Part shown: positions 10,364-21,754 of the stretch, piece after piece
Position numbering within the stretch: the stretch's first letter is position 1
How the letters are laid out: every line of letters starts with the position of its first letter
Source of the DNA: Roridomyces roridus
Lineage: Eukaryota > Basidiomycota > Agaricomycetes > Agaricales > Mycenaceae
Length of the DNA: 64,000 nt
Direction: 5' to 3'
Assembly: GCA_029378245.1 (NCBI GenBank)
Contig: JARKIF010000055.1
Span: 217,368 to 281,367 of the forward strand
The notes under the pieces: model-generated
The model's database searches: none
What the model saw: only the letters and a program-made list of their open reading frames with translations
What the model was told of the DNA's origin: nothing
Position numbers and translations under genes: made by a program

Positions 10364-10621
10364 GTCGCGCCGGGAGTGGATTCACTTGCTGGTGAGTGCG
10401 GCTTTGAGTCAACGGCGCGACCAATCGTTGGTCGCGAGCAGTGGGAGAGGGCGACTCGCGCTTGAGCATGTGCCAAGACATTTCCGAAAACAGGGGCGGA
10501 ATTTGTTTTTGCCCATCTTTGGCCGCACACCTTTTATACTGGGGAACGGACAGCTGTGCTGACTTTCTTGTTGATAAACGGCGTGTCCGACGCGTCTTGA
10601 GCACCTGACTCGCTTCAAAAT

Positions 10622-10631
10622 CTATATAAGC
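10622..10631 (+). promoter_or_regulatory. TATA box of the gene at 10668
   Basis: TCTATATAAG lies about 40 bp upstream of a start codon in a good context (CACCATGAA). The interval of about 300 bp toward the minus-strand gene may act as a shared divergent promoter. Confidence 0.5.
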
Positions 10632-10667
10632 AGGGAGCGGCAAACGCTTACCAGCTCAGCACCCACC

Positions 10668-11827
10668 ATGAACGGTTCCCCCAGCTTCTCCTTCCAGTCC
10701 GTGGATCAGACAATCCCCTACGGCAGCACACCACCCACTCCCCCCGGCGATTTCACGCCTCCCGACTTGACGCCCCGCACCACGCCTGCCTCGCTGGTCA
10801 TCAACGCACTCTTCATCGACAACCTGGCCAAGGAATTACGGTTGGAAGTTGGTCAGCACAACCATCTGAGCACTATGAATCAAGTGCGTCGGTCTTGCCT
10901 TTGCTGAATCAGCGCTCATTGTGCTGTAGCTGGGTTCCATCGACGGTGGTCTTACCAGGCCAGACCTATCGACTCGCATCTATCAAACGGCGCTCCAGTT
11001 CAGTCATGGCCAATGACCGGAAGAAGGCCGAAAAGGACAGCGGCCTTGGGCAATACTCACAGCTGTTGGAAGACCTCCGTGTCCGTCTCGATGAGGGATA
11101 CACATTCACATCCGAGCAAAAGGTGCGTTGGCATGGTCTTCATTCAAGGTCCACTGCTGATTTAGACGTCAGAAAAACATTCGGGTGCAGGTGCAGGATA
11201 CCATCTATGAGGCTTCACGCACCGCGTTTATCGGGATGAACGCGGATGTAATGGTGAGTCGTGCCGTGCTGGCGTGACTATGGAAGTGGTGAGCTGAATA
11301 TTGCATCAGAAAAAACTCACCGAGCACAAAGACTCCATGAAACTGAGTGTCGTATTTGGGAACCCTTTGAGAGAGAAGGCTCTCTTCGTGTTGGTGAAGA
11401 GGATATGCTCGAGTGTCCGAAACTCCTTCCGTCAAGACGTGAGTGATCCCAATTAGCCACCGGTCGCAAACTCACCACTCGCCATTGACAGATCCTCAAC
11501 AGCATCTGCGCGGAGACTGCTGTAAACCTCCCCGACTTTGCCTATGCTTCTGCCACCAAGTTCAAGCGCGGAGGTCCAGGCCTGAATCTCCCTGTCGGCT
11601 TCACTGTCCACGTAGCCTTGTTGGTGCGTTGGCACCCCGATCCCAATGTTTCTGGCTTGCTAAAGACTTGGCAGCGTCGATTCGCCATGGAGAACCCGTC
11701 GGTCATCGGAATCGAAGAGGTGGTAGAGGAAGATGGCGAGGAGGAGGATGTCGAATCCTCACCCACACCCTCTGGGGGGGTAGGGTACGTTGAATTTCAA
11801 CCTAGTTTTAACCACGCGGTACGTTGA
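10668..11827 (+). CDS. Multi-exon protein of an uncharacterised basidiomycete family, with one frameshift
   Basis: Five exons can be joined by short introns at about 10884-10929, 11122-11172, 11253-11310 and 11440-11491, each GTGMGT...AG. The N-terminus is Ser/Pro/Thr-rich; then comes VINALFIDNLAKEL, a segment LGSIDGGLTRPDLS, and near the end VRNSFRQ, FAYASATKFKRGGPG and VALLRWHPDP. I associate this motif order with a multicopy, functionally unknown family found near transposons. Within exon 2 the conserved frame runs into TGA at about 11011, while the next conserved segment (MANDRKK) starts one base out of phase. This is either a one-base indel or a decayed copy. The last codons run into the terminal motifs of the element at 11787. 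Confidence 0.5.
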
Positions 11828-13278
11828 GTCTCACTGAAGCCTACGTCGATTTTCACTGGGCCTACGTTGATTTTCACCTCCAGATTACGTTGAAATTTAC
11901 GTCGATAATCAACGTGATATGGCCAAAATCACTGCTCCTCCCACATGAGGTTCCCGGTGAATCTCGACGTGATTTACGTTGAATTGGGTAAAATTGCCAG
12001 CACTGCAGCACCCCATATACACTCTCACTAAACCCTGCATTCAGGCAATTAAAAAGGCAAAAAACAAGTGCATTGAATGAATATTACAGCTAAACTAACT
12101 AGTTACAGATGCAATCATCGAGGCCGACCGACCCGTATACGAAGGCGTGGCCCGCGAGGACGGCGGGACATGCGAGGGACGACAGCAGTGGGAACAGGCG
12201 TGAGGATGGTGAAAAGGCAACGGGGGAGCAAGCAGCGGCAACAACTTGAACTGAAGTGGTGTACAGACTGGTGCAGATTCGGACTTGAGAAACTTGACGA
12301 AGTCGGAAGCCAAGGATTTGAGTTGAGCGTGTGGCGAAACATCTTGTATGGGATTGGCAGAGTGAAGCAGCAGGAACGGAGGTCTTCAAATATGAGCAGC
12401 ATGCAACTTGAAGACTACGGCAGAGCAGCGAGCGGCGACATTGGCGTTGATATGGTGGTCGGCGTGATTTGAGGAACCGTGGGGCTTGAGCTTCATCTTG
12501 CAATTCGTTGACAGACGGCGTTGTTGCTACGTTGTGATAGCCGGCAACACCGGTGAGTGGATAACGGCACCGTCACCAAGGGCCGGCGGCTACGGGAGCA
12601 CGATGGGCTGCGGACGAGGGTCTGCGCACGAAGGGGCGTGGAAGGGTGGGAAAGGCAGACAGCCTGTGGGCGGCACGTGGTAGGCTTGAGACGTGCAGCG
12701 ATCAGCGGCTGCGGACGCAGAGAGGGCGCAGGTGGGCATGGGCATGGGGAGCGAGCGGGAGATCTGAGACGACGTCCTGAGGGTGAGGGTGGCATTCAAG
12801 AGAGTGGTCTGGGGCTCGCCGGGTCAGAGGTATGAGATCCCGTGACGGCGGCGTGGACGAGGTGGTGGCAGCTGGGGGAAGTCGAGGCTTGCGTGAGGAC
12901 GGGCGACATGGAGGAAAGGAAGAAAAAAGACTACGGAAATCACGCCACGTCGCAATCAATGGCGCAATATCGGTACTCGGTCACTGATCCGGTCGGAGTT
13001 TGAAGGACTTGAAACAACTGTCGTGATCAGGTCTCGACGGAAAATTGTGAGTTCGGTTCGGTCCCAAGACGGACACGTACCGAGTGGAGCCGAGGGCAAT
13101 TGGCTTCACCTTCATTGGGTTGAAACCTGGGCATGTTAATAAAGTGCCGTGAAATTCAACGTAGAACGGGTTGAATCAGAATTCAACGTAAATTCAGCAG
13201 TGAATCAAAATCACCGGAAGTCAACGGAAAATACGTTGATAGTTGGTATTCACTAGGAATTACGTTGAATTTCAACGT
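11787..13278. mobile_element. Non-autonomous element with ACGTTGA-type terminal and subterminal repeats
   Basis: Both ends start with ACGTTGAAWTTCAAC. The left 200 bp carry at least five further copies of TACGTTGATTTTCAC-like motifs, and the right 140 bp carry several CAACGT motifs in the opposite orientation. The 1.1 kb between them has no credible gene: frames of up to about 130 codons occur on both strands but look like chance GC-rich frames. No convincing target duplication was found, so the exact ends are uncertain by a few bases. Confidence 0.55.
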
Positions 13279-15778
13279 GATGCAGCTCCATAGTGACCCG
13301 CGTCAAAGAAGCGCAAGATGACAAAGGGCCAGGCTGGAGGTCGGGTGCCTAAGGCACCTTATGCTGGGGGGGTGATATATCAGTCGCTTGTAATGGTCGA
13401 AGAGCCGTGGAATATGAGTGACCCCTAGTTACGGATGCCTTCTGATGTATCAGCCTGCCTGTCGGCTAGCATTGGTTCACGTGTGACGAATACCCACGTG
13501 GGTCCTGCCCACAGCAACCGACAACCTGTGTACACCGTGCTCGACAGTGAGCAGTGAGATCGGAATGCTTATGTAAAATTTCCCCTTTCGGCGACAGCGT
13601 CGAAACACCAGTCGACGTCGCCATCAGCAGTGACCACAATTGGAGAAAGAATAAAATCCGATAAATTACGAAAAAAAAAATGGAGCTTGTGCACTACAAC
13701 AGGTGTTCCACGGGCTCTAAAATATACGGCATTTGCGCCAACGGGCCGTCTAATAAAGGCCACACATCAGAATCCCATCCCCGCGCGGCGCCTACACTCC
13801 CTAGTTGCAGGACATGCCCTGCATAACGGGGGCGGCAACAGTCAGGAAAGGCCCCTCATGCCCCCAGTGCATCGACGCCCAGATAAACCCGATTGCAAGC
13901 CGAATGTAGCAGCATGCTCACCGCGCTACCCTTCACCCCACGCGATCAGCCTAAGCGAGCATGCCTGGATGCCGTCCGCGACGGTCAGCATGCTGGATTC
14001 AAACGAGCTCCTCGCGCATGCAAAACAGCGTCGCCGGGCCCGAAAGGAGATCAGGCCAGTACGCCGCTGCACACTGCTCGGTATTGAATTTCAGCTGGAG
14101 AGGCGCGAGGGCAAGGGCGAGGGCGAGGGCGAGGGCGAGGGCAGTACGACGTCGAGATGCAGGTGGCCGAGCAGTCAATGATGACTCGTGCAGAGCGGCG
14201 TGCGCTCGTGGAAAGTGGCGAGCAATTCATGCCCTCCCGTTCATTGCTGCCCATTAGTGGCGCAGAGCGCAGCAAAACGAGCCTGGGCCGGTCGACGCGC
14301 GAGATGGAGGAGGGAGGGAGGAACGAGGAATGCGACCCGGAGTCTGGTCGACCGCATGACATGTGGCTGTGCCGTCGGGGTTGATAAATAGCTCTGGAAA
14401 GACGCAGAACGTATAGGGATAAACCAGGACGGGCGTAGGAGGGAGTGCGGCCGAAGATGGGTGATTGAAAGCGCTGGATGGACCGTGAGTCACAGCGCAT
14501 ATATCCACCGGACGGATGGCAGAACTAGACGCCATGAGAGCGACGCAGACACGCTCTAGGGAGCGTAGACAGGATATCTATGAGTGCACGAGTATCAAGC
14601 GAGAGGAGGACGGTGCCAGCAGACGCACCTTTGACTCGTTCCATCGAAAACTACATCCGCCCCTCCTACACTCGAATTCCAGCCAAAAGTCGGGAAACTC
14701 GAGATATGGCGACCTAAAACGTATCCAGGTCGGACTACAACAGTTTGAGGTGAAGGGACAGGTGAGTGAGTCGGTGTCGTCGTGGTGGTCGTGTGGAGAG
14801 ACATTTGTAACGCTGTCACACGTCTCCGGCCGATATTGCCGATGGACACTAACTGAATGTTCACTTTATTTTGAATCCCTCTTCCACTCAATTTACATTC
14901 TGAGTCGGTGGAAAGCTTTGAATTTAAGAGCCAAATCAGCTCATATGCTTCGGATGGAGCAGACTACAACAATACATCCGAACGAGCATCGGTATACTTT
15001 GGCAGGGCATCACAGCGAGTCACTAACAGGAAAATTGAGCCGTCGAGCCTCAACAAATCGGTTTTATGGGGACATGTGAGTGGAAGAAATACTCCAGGTG
15101 ACTGGCCAATCCCTAATATATGAGAAGTCCGCGGGAGGTGGGACCGGGGGTGAAGTTGGAATGTTGAATCCTGATTGTGGGTGGTAGCAGTGTTCAACCT
15201 TATACAACTGCCGTCGACTTTCCGACACACTTGGTGCACCCACCCACTGTCTCCTTGATTTCGGTGTCTCTCTTCAAAGGCAAGTAGATCTCACAAACTG
15301 AATGCTGACATCGTTCCATTGGAGCCCAAGAAAGGTACAAGGGCCAGCTTTCAAAGCCATCAAAAGGTGTTCTGTGCAATTCATGCCTACCCGCCGAGAC
15401 CAAGTGGTATTTCTCTGGATTTTGTATTCATTCACCGAGTACCAGGCTAGAACTGACTAGGAAAAATGCACAGGAGCAGATATCAGGTGGAATAAACGGG
15501 GAAAGTGCGTCAAGGAGGCATAGGATTGATTTATAGACCATTTACAAATTCCCTCTCCCATTCATCGTGACGGTGTGCAACTGCACCCTCGTTGAACCTG
15601 TGAATCTCGACCCCATTCGCCTCGCCGCCGTTGATCCTGATCGGGTCCGTAATCGAAAAAAAAAAAAAGCCGGGGATGCCGCATACAAATTGTTGAGCAT
15701 AGTCGTGGTGCCGCGTTGAAGATAATTGCTTGCTCATTCCGTCTCCCGAGAACAGGATTCGTCCACAGGGGGGGAAGC
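13279..15778. other. No supported gene
   Basis: A GC-rich stretch with several medium-length overlapping frames on both strands (for example 13630-14181 and 14051-14500) but no recognisable domain or consistent splicing. It holds a short GGGCGA tandem repeat near 14104-14142 and A-runs near 13670 and 15655. Confidence 0.4.
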
Positions 15779-15932
15779 ATCATTTCCGCGCTGCGGAAAT
15801 ACATTATTTCCGCAACATTTACGTAGTATTTCCGCAGTATTTCCGCCAACATTTCCGAGCCGCGGAAATAATATATTTTCCGTGACTTCTATCAAAATTG
15901 ATTAAAATTTCCGCACCATTTCCGCCGTCTAC
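15779..15932. repeat. Cluster of about ten ATTTCCGC motifs in both orientations
   Basis: TATTTCCGC or its reverse complement GCGGAAATA recurs about ten times in 150 bp, including the palindromic pairs near 15785-15800 and 15850-15868. Dense short motifs of this kind are typical of transposon subterminal regions. I did not find a partner cluster in the window. Confidence 0.7.
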
Positions 15933-16179
15933 GTCATGACATCGGCAAAGACTTTCCATATTGGGAGACCATCTTCTATTGCCCTTTTCAGACTTGCCAT
16001 ATCAGGAACTTATCCTTAATAGCCTTTTTTGGACTTAATTTTGTGCAGGACCCCGGGAACTCGGCTGAAGTGGCCAAAAGAAAAACCCCGCAGATTTCAA
16101 TTTGCACACCACATGAAATTGACCAAAGACGGAAAATCTGCCTCGTGTTCTCAGCTACTACGTATATGTCTAGATCTAC

Positions 16180-16500
16180 GTATACATAACTTGTGTGTGT
16201 GCTCAAGGGGATCACTGGCCGCGACCTCCCCTGCCGTCTGACATCTGTTGTCCACACAGCCGAAGAGTCCGCCTGCGGTGTACTGGGTGAATATTGAGAG
16301 AGGCCTGCAGATGGAATCAATATGATCATGAGCGTGCCCGCGGGGAATTCGATGACAAGAGTGAGGTCCCAGCAAATGTCCGCCCTTGGTGGCATCGAAG
16401 TCGCCGAGGGCTTGGATGGTGCACCACCCAACCGGCAGATTGAGGACATCGCAATGCTTGAATGTGCTGGGACAAATGGGAGCGGGGCACACGTCCCTCT
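16180..16500 (-). pseudogene. Broken TET/JBP-type 2-oxoglutarate/Fe(II) dioxygenase domain
   Basis: Minus-strand frames give KHCDVLNLPVGWCTIQALGD (iron-binding HxD at about 16448-16456), FDATKGGHL, then after a frame change WDLTLVIEFPAG, and after another change FTQYTAGGLFGCVDN. These are the conserved blocks of the fungal TET/JBP family, in order. The stretch that should carry the distal histidine and the arginine that binds 2-oxoglutarate is missing between the second and third blocks. The enzyme is therefore dead both by frame and by loss of active-site residues. An intact relative is at 54887-56702. Confidence 0.75.
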
Positions 16501-17338
16501 CTGGTGAGCTTATCTGTGCGGCGTACTGCGTGGCGGCGGTGGGACGCCCTCTGTGGCTTAAGTCCCTCACAATCATCAACGGAAGGCGGTCGGCGTCGGT
16601 TGCGAGGAGTAGAAGGGGAAGGTTGGGGGGGAGAGTCGATGTCCAGCAGTGGGTCGGGGCTATCGAGGTCGATGCGGATGCTGGCAGAAGAGCTGGTAGA
16701 GCTAGAGCGAGCCGATGAAGCAGCTGCACCAGCCGACTCGGATGAGCTGTAACGAATCGAAGACGATGACGGCGTGACGGAAGAGCCGGCCAAGGAGCCA
16801 GTAGAATTGCTGGAACAAACAGCAGAGGATAACGCAGAGCTGGGATGCGCAGAGCTGCTGGCTACGGTGCTGGAACAGGCAGACAAGACAGCAGAACGAG
16901 CCGCAGAGAATGAAGCGCGAGCAGATGACGAGCTCGAGGCAGCGGCAGATGAGGAGCTGCTGCGAGCGCTGCTCGATGCCGGGCGAGATTGAGAAGCAGA
17001 GGTGCTTGCACGGATGGAAGAGGCCCACGTCAAGGCGCCACTTGCCCGGGAAACCGAGGCAGACGACAAAGCCGAGCTGCTAGGACGCGAGGATGAAGTC
17101 GCGCTGCTCGAATGAACTGCAGAGGAAGATGCAGATGAGCGGGGTACCGAAGAGGAGGCGCGGGAGCTGAGGCCGACGATGATGGCACGGCGCTGCGGGA
17201 ACAAGCTGCAGACGACGCCGCGGAGTTGCTGGCATGCGAAACGGACACAGAGCTGCCCGCCCTCGATGCAGAAGCCGATGCAGAAGCACTCGAGCGCGCT
17301 GAAGAAGCTACAAGGAATTTGTCAAGATTCAAGTACAA
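16500..17338 (-). CDS. Ser/Ala-rich low-complexity frame upstream of the broken dioxygenase
   Basis: A long minus-strand frame is made almost entirely of Ser, Ala and Arg (SSSSAAASSSSSARASFSAA is typical). A similar frame continues at 17030-17338. It may be the N-terminal, disordered part of the decayed dioxygenase gene. Equally, it may be a by-product of a GCN/GCT-biased repeat, since the plus strand is also open here as an acidic Glu/Ala/Leu-rich frame. Confidence 0.3.
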
Positions 17339-17579
17339 ATATAATTTGTATCACTTGCTTGTGCTGCTCAAGCGAGAGGACGATGAAGGCCGAGCGCTGT
17401 CGCTGGAAGCAGACGCTGATGATGACGCGGAGCTGCTAGAGATTCTTGAGGAGGAGGGCGACGATCTTCTTGATTTCGGATATCATGACTCCAGCCCGGT
17501 TAAGCTCGTAGAGGGTGGGGACCACGGAAATCGCGAGGCTCCGGAGTTCGCTGTGAATATTGCTGCCGCGGACCCAGAT

Positions 17580-18512
17580 CTACACAAGGAAATGAGCAAA
17601 GAGACGTACGGATGGGGCAATACGAGCGCACCAATCCGTGTCCTTCTTGGCGCGCTTTGCAATATCCTTCCCCTTCCCCTGCGGCTCACGCTTGGCACAT
17701 ATACGGATTAGAGAAGACACGTAGGCGGGCCGTGGCCCGGGTGGTGCTGGAGTCATAGCCGGCAACGAAGGCAATTTGGAAGGCCTGCTCCTCGATGGCG
17801 GCGTGAAGTATCCGCTGCAGAAGCGTTGACTGCTTTGGGATGCGGATCGACCCTCCGGTCGGCGGGAAGGTGAGACGGGTGCTAGCTGGCCACTCGGTCT
17901 CCTCCGCGGGCTCAGTCTTCTTTGGCGCATGCATCACCTCCTTGCTGCGAACGACCGGTTTCTAGGACGGTAAGCTAGCATCTGCGATAAAGAAGGTTCG
18001 TACCTCATCATCGTACTTGGCCTGCTGCGCCGTGGTGTTCTTCTTCCTCGACGTCTTCTTCGTGGGCTTGCGGGGAGAGGGCTGACATTGAGTCGATGAG
18101 GACCGGTGGAACGAACAGCAGTCAGTGACGCACTGGGGTAAAGTCGTACGGCATGGCTTGCTCCTCCTCCTCCTGCCCTCCATTGCCGACATTGTCACCG
18201 TCTAGGTCGGTATCCGGCGGAGCAGAGGCTCGGGACGACATCGACATCGACGAGCTGCGGCTGTGTTTGCCGCGGGATATGGGCTGGTTGTCAAAGTTCA
18301 TGAGGTTGTCATCCGGGGCGAAGAACTGCGGCCGCTGGCCAGATAAATCAGTTACAGTTCTGAGTTAGGCGAAAATCAAGCCGCACCTCGTTCTCGATAT
18401 CCACAAGATCGTCGTCGGAGCTGGATTGAGAGGCTGCGGAGCCGTCCTCGTCGTCTTCATCCTCGTTGGACGCGTTTCGCTGTCGTCTTCGTCGTCGCTG
18501 CACCTCATAATG
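17580..18512 (-). CDS. DUF6532-like basidiomycete protein, probably 5' truncated
   Basis: Exons on the minus strand begin with a basic then acidic segment (NASNEDEDDEDGSAASQSSS), pass through HSRSSSMSMSSRASAPP and a Lys-rich KPTKKTSRKKNTTAQQAK. They end with STLLQRILHAAIEEQAFQIA and IAKRAKKDTDWCARIAP. The last two resemble the helical core of DUF6532 proteins, which are abundant and of unknown function in mushrooms. The gene is cut at 18512 by the inverted repeat that starts at 18513; a basic start-like exon (MLQEKSTVVTKSKATHKP) lies across the other repeat, at about 33604-33683. That the two halves once joined is a hypothesis. Confidence 0.4.
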
Positions 18513-18589
18513 TGGATATATCTAGATATGTACTGGCCTTGTCCAAGGTACGTATTGCAATATTTCTGGGCCATCCATATATTCATTTA

Positions 18590-21561
18590 AATGGCTTTTT
18601 CTCACTACGGAGCCGTGTTCTCGGCATCTCGCTAGCATCAGGAGGCCCTCCAGGCCGTGGCTCCACATTGATGACTCCCGGCATCCACGGCCAGGTGATA
18701 GCAATCACAGGCGCTTTAATTCGATTAAATAGGCGCCCTTGTAAATAAGCGCTCTAGCAAAAAAAAAAAAAGTCCCCGCCCACCGCCACCGTCACCGCCC
18801 CCGGCTGGCGCTCGGTATACCCCGCTCGCCCTCCTCGTTGCATCCAACTCCCCGTGCGAAATCCCTCATGGCGCGCGCTCATCTGGCCGCCTCGCCACGC
18901 CACATGCCGCCGTCTCCCGATTCATTCCGCTGCCATCTATTCGCACCGTTGTGCGCTAGGAAAGGATTTGGCGCCCCGGCGCCTCTTCAAAATCTGGCCA
19001 CACTACGGGCTCCCAGACGCGCTGCTCGCCCGCCGTTCGCGCTCCCTTATTTTTGCGCTTCCCGCCAGCCGCTCCAGCACCCCTACCACCACGCATCAGC
19101 GCTCTCTCTACTCACCAGACGCGTTTTTGCCGGTTGCACACCCGTTCCCCACCCGCTCCCCGCTACATGCATTCATGCGCCTCCCACTGTCGTTGCCTTG
19201 CCACTCGTCGTCAGTCCAGCGAGAAGAACAGTGATTGCGTGATAAGCGAGGGGGAAACAAGCCCCAGATGCAGGAGCGGCGGATTGGGGAGGAGGAGGAG
19301 GGAGGGGATGCACACGGAGAGGGCTGAACTGGAAGGTAGAAGAGGAGGGAGGGCGCCCGGGAGGCGGGGAGAGCCGGGCAGCGGTAGAGCCGGACAGCGG
19401 TATATATGGGTGGATTTGCCGGGATGGTGCACACGATACACGCAATCCGCGTTATGCACGTTATGCACGTGTCTCGAACGTGTCGAGTGAGTACAGCGGC
19501 GTCGAGAACCCGGATGTGGGTGTCGGCACGCCGAAAACACCGTCCGAGGATTAACACGGAGCGTCGAGCGCCGAGGGCGAGGCCAACAGGATGCAATACA
19601 GAGCAGCTGAAATGTGTAGTGAGCAACGGGTCAGAGAGAAAAGACAAAAGGGAACATACAGGAATTGTGCAGTCGTTGTTGTACGAGGTGGGAAGCGAAT
19701 ATACATGTACACCGAGGAGGGGGCAAGGAGACGGGGAGCAGAGAAGGTGTATCTGCGCCAGCACAAAAGCAAGAGCAAAAAGTAGCGTTTCTGGGATGGG
19801 TGGTTAGCTTAGCGTCCTCAGATTCAAAGATAATGAATACGTACCAGCTGCTTGTCGATGTCCTCTGCCCGCGCTTGCTCGTTATTAATGCTAGGGTGCG
19901 CCCCATGCGCCCCACTCCGGAGGGAGAAGCAAGGATACGGCGCGTGTGTACGCCGAGACGCTGCAAAGCCTTGTCGGGCAGGAGGGGAGGGTTTGGGTCC
20001 AGGATGCGACGAGGACTCGAAGGGCCCGAGTCAAATGCGATGGTGACGGAAGTAGGAGGAGCTTGGTGGGCGTATTGGCGTCGTAAAGCGGGGGAGATGG
20101 CCAGAGGACGGCATAATCTCTGGGATGAGAGCTGGTCGCTGTCGACGGCGGGAGTAGAGACGGGTGCATCCGGGACGACGGGCAGTGTGAGCAAGAGACA
20201 GGATGATGGAGGCGGTGGAGATGGGCCAGAGTGCGAATCTCGTCGTCACTCTTCTCCTCATTGAGGCGGGGCAATCTGAAGTCGATGGCAGGGACAGCCA
20301 ACGTCTCGATGCTGGACCATGGACTAACAGGACGGGTGTGGCATCAAACAGAGACGCAGAAAAGCTGGAAAATGTCAGTGTGGAATCGTCGACGGAGAGC
20401 AAGGTGACGCACTGGAATGCCACGTCACCACGCCATCTTTCCCCCCATCGTCGAGCCAGGCGCCAAGCGTAGGGGTGCAGGAGGGGACATTGCCGGCGAG
20501 ATAAAGCCAGCGTAGGTCGTGGATGAGGCGAAAGTGTTGGGGAGGATGGTGCTGGCAGAGGCGTTTGCGATCACATGATTGAATCAACACAATCCCCGCT
20601 CGCCAGACGCGCGTGTTTCTATTCATCCCCCCTACATTGACACCCAAAGCGCACATGAATAAGTGCCTTGTATCCTTTAACACGCCGACTCCAAATTTCT
20701 GCTCAATTCAAGCTCAATTCAAATGGAAATGAAGGATCTTGGACGGCAGTAACTTTGGACTGCATCTATATTTCTTCAGCTCTATGGAGTGTATTTCAGC
20801 AAATGAATGGTTGCGATGCAAAGTCTAAGTTGAGAAGAACATGTTTGGGGGCTATATGCAGGCTCACACTGGCGAAAGTTGCTCGGTCGGTGAACAAGCT
20901 TCGGGAGTCAAAATCTCAATCTATGTGAGCGCTATGAGCGAATGAAGGGTACAGAACGTATCGTATCCATGCTAAGGGTGTTGTGGAATATTTCCGGGCT
21001 GCAGGATTGCTCAGAGGGAAGGTGAGTGAGTGTAATTTGAAAATTAAAAATCACACCGTGGACAGCGTTCCTGGCTGATCCAACCTCCGGTTTTTTGCGG
21101 AATACATTGTCTCATGGTCCATTCACTCGAATTGAGTCAATTTTGTGCTGAGGAGGAAGGTCACCGATCGCTATGAGGAAAAGAGATTTCGCATGACGGA
21201 ATCACCACTACCTATCTCGGCAAATGATTTTTTTCCTGTCAGCTGTGGGCGAGACATGGGCATTCTGTGCAGGCCCCAAGAGTACAATATCTTATAGGTC
21301 CTCGATTGAATAATTTCAGATTTTTACAAGGTGTGCAAGTCATCGAACGCGACATCGAGGTTGTATTGAAAAACTTGAAACCAGCCAACACCTGTCAGTC
21401 ACACTCCACTCTCACTGCACTTTCAACCCATTCTGCCATGTAGACTCACTCCCTGCAAGTAAATCCTTTTCAAATGACGAATCAATGTCCTGATACGACT
21501 CCAGAAAAAGTCTAGAGCTCCAGACGGGTCTCAGAATTGTACTAGGAAGGTAGGAGTGACA
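18590..21561. other. No supported gene
   Basis: GC-rich to about 20600, then more AT-rich. Overlapping frames of 130-218 codons (for example 19108-19764 minus and 19665-20264 plus) have low-complexity, Ser/Pro/Arg-rich composition and no recognisable domain. An A-run lies near 18758. Confidence 0.4.
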
Positions 21562-21754
21562 ATGTGTCGCAAAAGTCCGATCTGGGTTATAACTGATTTT
21601 AACCAATTTCCGTGGTTACATCTTGATTGAAACCAGATTATAACCCAATTGTAGCCTAATTTCAGCCATTTTGAAACTGGTTCTAAGGACAGGGAAAGTT
21701 TTTAACCCATTGTATCCACATCCCAGCCTAAGACTTCCCCGAACACAAGATATA

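Noticed and set aside
16774..17711. Plus-strand acidic Glu/Ala/Leu-rich frame
   Set aside because: It is the complement of the Ser/Ala-rich minus frame and has no start context or introns. It could not be preferred, but the minus strand carries the dioxygenase remnant.
19108..20264. Overlapping frames of 199-218 codons
   Set aside because: Opposite-strand frames over the same GC-rich DNA with Ser/Pro/Arg-rich composition; no family motif on either strand.
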